Below are positions 61,850 through 64,000 of a stretch of DNA of 64,000 nt, piece after piece (position 1 is the stretch's first letter; each line of letters begins with the position of its first letter). The translations under genes were made by a program, and so were the position numbers. Under the pieces are notes generated by a model. The model saw only the letters and a list, made by a program, of their open reading frames with translations, had not been told where the DNA came from and searched no databases. The stretch is from Ricinus communis. Lineage: Eukaryota; Streptophyta; Magnoliopsida; Malpighiales; Euphorbiaceae. The stretch spans positions 23,998,802 through 24,062,801 of the forward strand of contig NC_063258.1 in assembly GCF_019578655.1 (NCBI RefSeq). The letters are read 5' to 3'.

Positions 61850-62979
61850 CTTCACAAATTATTAACAAAGAGGTCAGAAATAAGTCAAAGCTCATTTAGG
61901 GCAGACACATACAAGAATGCTTCAAAGAGGACATGCAATACAACAAGAATAGTAGGAGCCTGGATGTAGACAAAACCATTTGTACAAGACCTTAAACACA
62001 ATAAATGAAATAAATACAAATATAATAACTAGAGAAAATAGAAGCACTAATTTCCGCTTTCAAAGATGTTACCATGTACATACAATTCCTAGAACTTGCA
62101 AGAAATCCCTCCTTAAACAAGATACTTTGCATATTCCTTGCCATTTGCACTAAAAAAGATCTGACAACTGAGCAACTCTTCCATTTATCATATACATGTG
62201 TTTTTCAAAGTATAAATTTGCTAGGGATTAGCAGGTCATAGATATTCCTGAGTGAGAGAGGAGCAATAATTGCGATAAAATCCCAGAGCATACTAAGACA
62301 ATATTAAATATCAATGAAGTTATGATTTAGAAATGAGTCACTAACTGATAAATCAATATCACAAGGCTACTCACAATGAAATGAAGATAACAAATAGAGA
62401 CAGCATGCAGATTACTTTTGGGTATCTGCCCACTCTGTTTACATAAGGTACAATAATTTATAGAAGGGCACAGGAATTTTTAAAATAAATACAAGTATGT
62501 GATTCAGGTTTAGCACATTAGGTATCTGCTACCTGAACTCCATTAACATAAAGTAATATCTAGAAGTACAATAAATTTTTATCTGAGGATAATCAATAAT
62601 TTTTAGGTATTAATGGCTTTAATAACTTGCACCTATTCATTATCAAAAACTAGAAAGAATTTTTGTAAATCACAAAATAAGTAGTGTTAATCAATTGCAT
62701 CTGGATGGGTTCAGGAAATATCTATTTTGGTTTCTAAAACAGTAGAAGACTTCATTTGCTTCTTGTTTCTTCAATCAAAATTGCACACAATCATGTGCAT
62801 GTGTTTCCAGGCACATGTTCTAGGAATTCATTTCTATCCAAATAGCAATACTAAGTCTTCTCATCCATAGATCAAAATAATTACAGAACGAACCTGGTAT
62901 ACATTTGAAACTAATAGCCATGAATGATTTAGAAAATCAACCCTTATTAAGGCATATAAAGTAATGCAATATCAATAAC

Positions 62980-63358
62980 CAGTGAAACCATTTGAGAAAG
63001 ATGCTAAAAGTGGAGTGATAACCATCTATCTCAGCAGGACTAGTGGATTTACTGTTATCTTAAGCAGGAAAATTTTACTTTCTAGTTAATTATGAATACT
63101 AGTACAGAGAACCGATGTAACTTGGAAAAGCAATCACTAAAATGAATAAGACTTCAAATGGCAACCAACTACTAATTTGCATTAAGAAAGCTAAAGTAGA
63201 GAGTGGAGACCCAAGGATTAGGACACAATAAAATTCTCTCAATTCCATACATCAAGATTGAGTAAATAAAATGGTTATGGCTGCAGATCAGGATGTCATT
63301 AGCCTAACTTTTTAGCCAAGTCCTGCATCGGTGCTTTGATGATATTTAAGGCAACAAG
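62980..63358. repeat. Intronic direct repeat, unit 1
   Basis: It aligns with 63640-64000 in the same orientation: GTGGAGTGATAA / CTGGAGTGATAA, then GACAACCAACT-type blocks (GGCAACCAACTACTAA / GGCAGCCAACTGCTAA), TAAAATTCTCTCA in both, and TTAGCCTAACTTT near the end of both. Mismatches and indels are frequent, so the duplication is old. Confidence 0.7.
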
Positions 63359-63639
63359 TAGTGTAGGCATCATAGCGAGCCAAGAGCTAATAAGAGACAA
63401 TAGCACTGGCTTTCTGAGATGCCATTTTGTTATTCGGTCCTCCATATAAACATATACGACCCGAGGTTCACAAAATGATGTATAAACTCGGAAGTTTTGT
63501 GAGGACCGTATTACTCAAGCTTAAATCATGCCCCAAAAACATTCAAAGTTTGAACTTGGACAGAATGAAAATAATGAATGGCTCCCAACAATGTTAAGGT
63601 GCTGACATTCTCATCTTGCATCACAAACCAAAATGAATT

Positions 63640-64000
63640 AGGAAATGCTATTTTGAAACAAATGCCAAAACTGGAGTGATAAAGATCCATTTAATTGACA
63701 TTGTTAACCAGCAGGAGTAGTGGATAAAAATAGTTCACTTTCTAAACAATAGTATAAATATGCCAATGTAACTAGCAAAATAATCATTTAACTGAATAGA
63801 GCTTCAAAAGGCAGCCAACTGCTAACTTGCGTTAAGCAAGCCACAGTAGACAGTGGAGATCCCAGGATTAGTATACAGTAAAATTCTCTCATTTCATGGA
63901 TCAAGACTGAGTAAGTAAAATGGCTATGGTTGTAGTTTGGGATCTTATTAGCCTAACTTTACAGCCACGTCTTGCGTCATGCTTTAACTAAGGCACCAAG
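63640..64000. repeat. Intronic direct repeat, unit 2 (reaches window end)
   Basis: Second copy of the unit at 62980-63358, offset by about 650-660 bases. It continues to the last base of the window, so the full extent is not known. Confidence 0.7.

Larger units (their letters stand above)
61850..64000 (-). other. Intron of the ubiquitin protease gene, running off the window
   Basis: The exon ending at 61849 begins in mid-codon after a clean AG, so coding exons must continue upstream, yet no frame in this 2.15 kb encodes the expected Cys box. It is therefore read as one large intron (or more than one). It contains two diverged copies of a roughly 400-bp sequence (about 62980-63358 and 63640-64000). 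Confidence 0.6.

Noticed and set aside
1..64000. tRNA, rRNA, CRISPR, viral integration or organellar insertion
   Set aside because: No stretch with an intact tRNA fold, rRNA signature, spaced direct repeats, viral replication genes, or plastid or mitochondrial genes was recognised by eye; a covariance-model or BLAST search would be decisive.

Overview
The window is nuclear DNA from a flowering plant, almost certainly a eudicot and plausibly a woody rosid; I cannot fix the genus. The evidence is AT-rich intergenic DNA full of transposon relics, GT-AG introns inside every multi-exon gene, and plant-specific families (group I WRKY factor, purine permease, LRR receptor-like kinase). Exon models below were joined by hand from reading frame, splice signals and family homology; all are phase-consistent.

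Layout from left to right: (1) a five-exon Tag-type DNA-3-methyladenine glycosylase on + (CDS 1735-4756) with a long leader carrying two short uORFs; (2) a nearly complete but dead Ty1/Copia retrotransposon on - (6157-11162) with both LTRs, primer-binding site, polypurine tract and 5-bp target duplication; (3) a five-exon group I WRKY gene of the WRKY32 type on - (13513-18844) with a cluster of TTGAC boxes upstream; (4) a two-exon purine permease on + (23372-25413); (5) a five-exon eIF5A gene on - (26817-29183); (6) an 11-kb AT-rich gene desert containing a probable solo LTR, a decayed retrotransposon stretch and several inverted-repeat elements; (7) an intronless LRR receptor-like kinase on - (40648-43206); (8) a second 11-kb desert with a Tourist-like MITE, a 1.8-kb Mutator-like element with a perfect 9-bp target duplication, a CACTA-ended element and more MITEs; (9) the 3' nine coding exons of a UBP23/USP36-type ubiquitin-specific protease on - (54793-61849), whose first exons, including the catalytic Cys box, lie beyond the right edge.

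The six host genes are ordinary, independently transcribed nuclear genes; they do not form a pathway or cluster, and nothing here looks like a novel multi-gene system. The interest lies in the transposon layer: the Mutator-like element with a nested MITE, a two-copy long-TIR MITE family, a three-copy dispersed repeat family, the unusual LTR ends and lesions of the Copia element, plus the WRKY promoter box cluster and the USP36-like tail of the protease. No rRNA, tRNA, CRISPR or organellar insertion was recognised.
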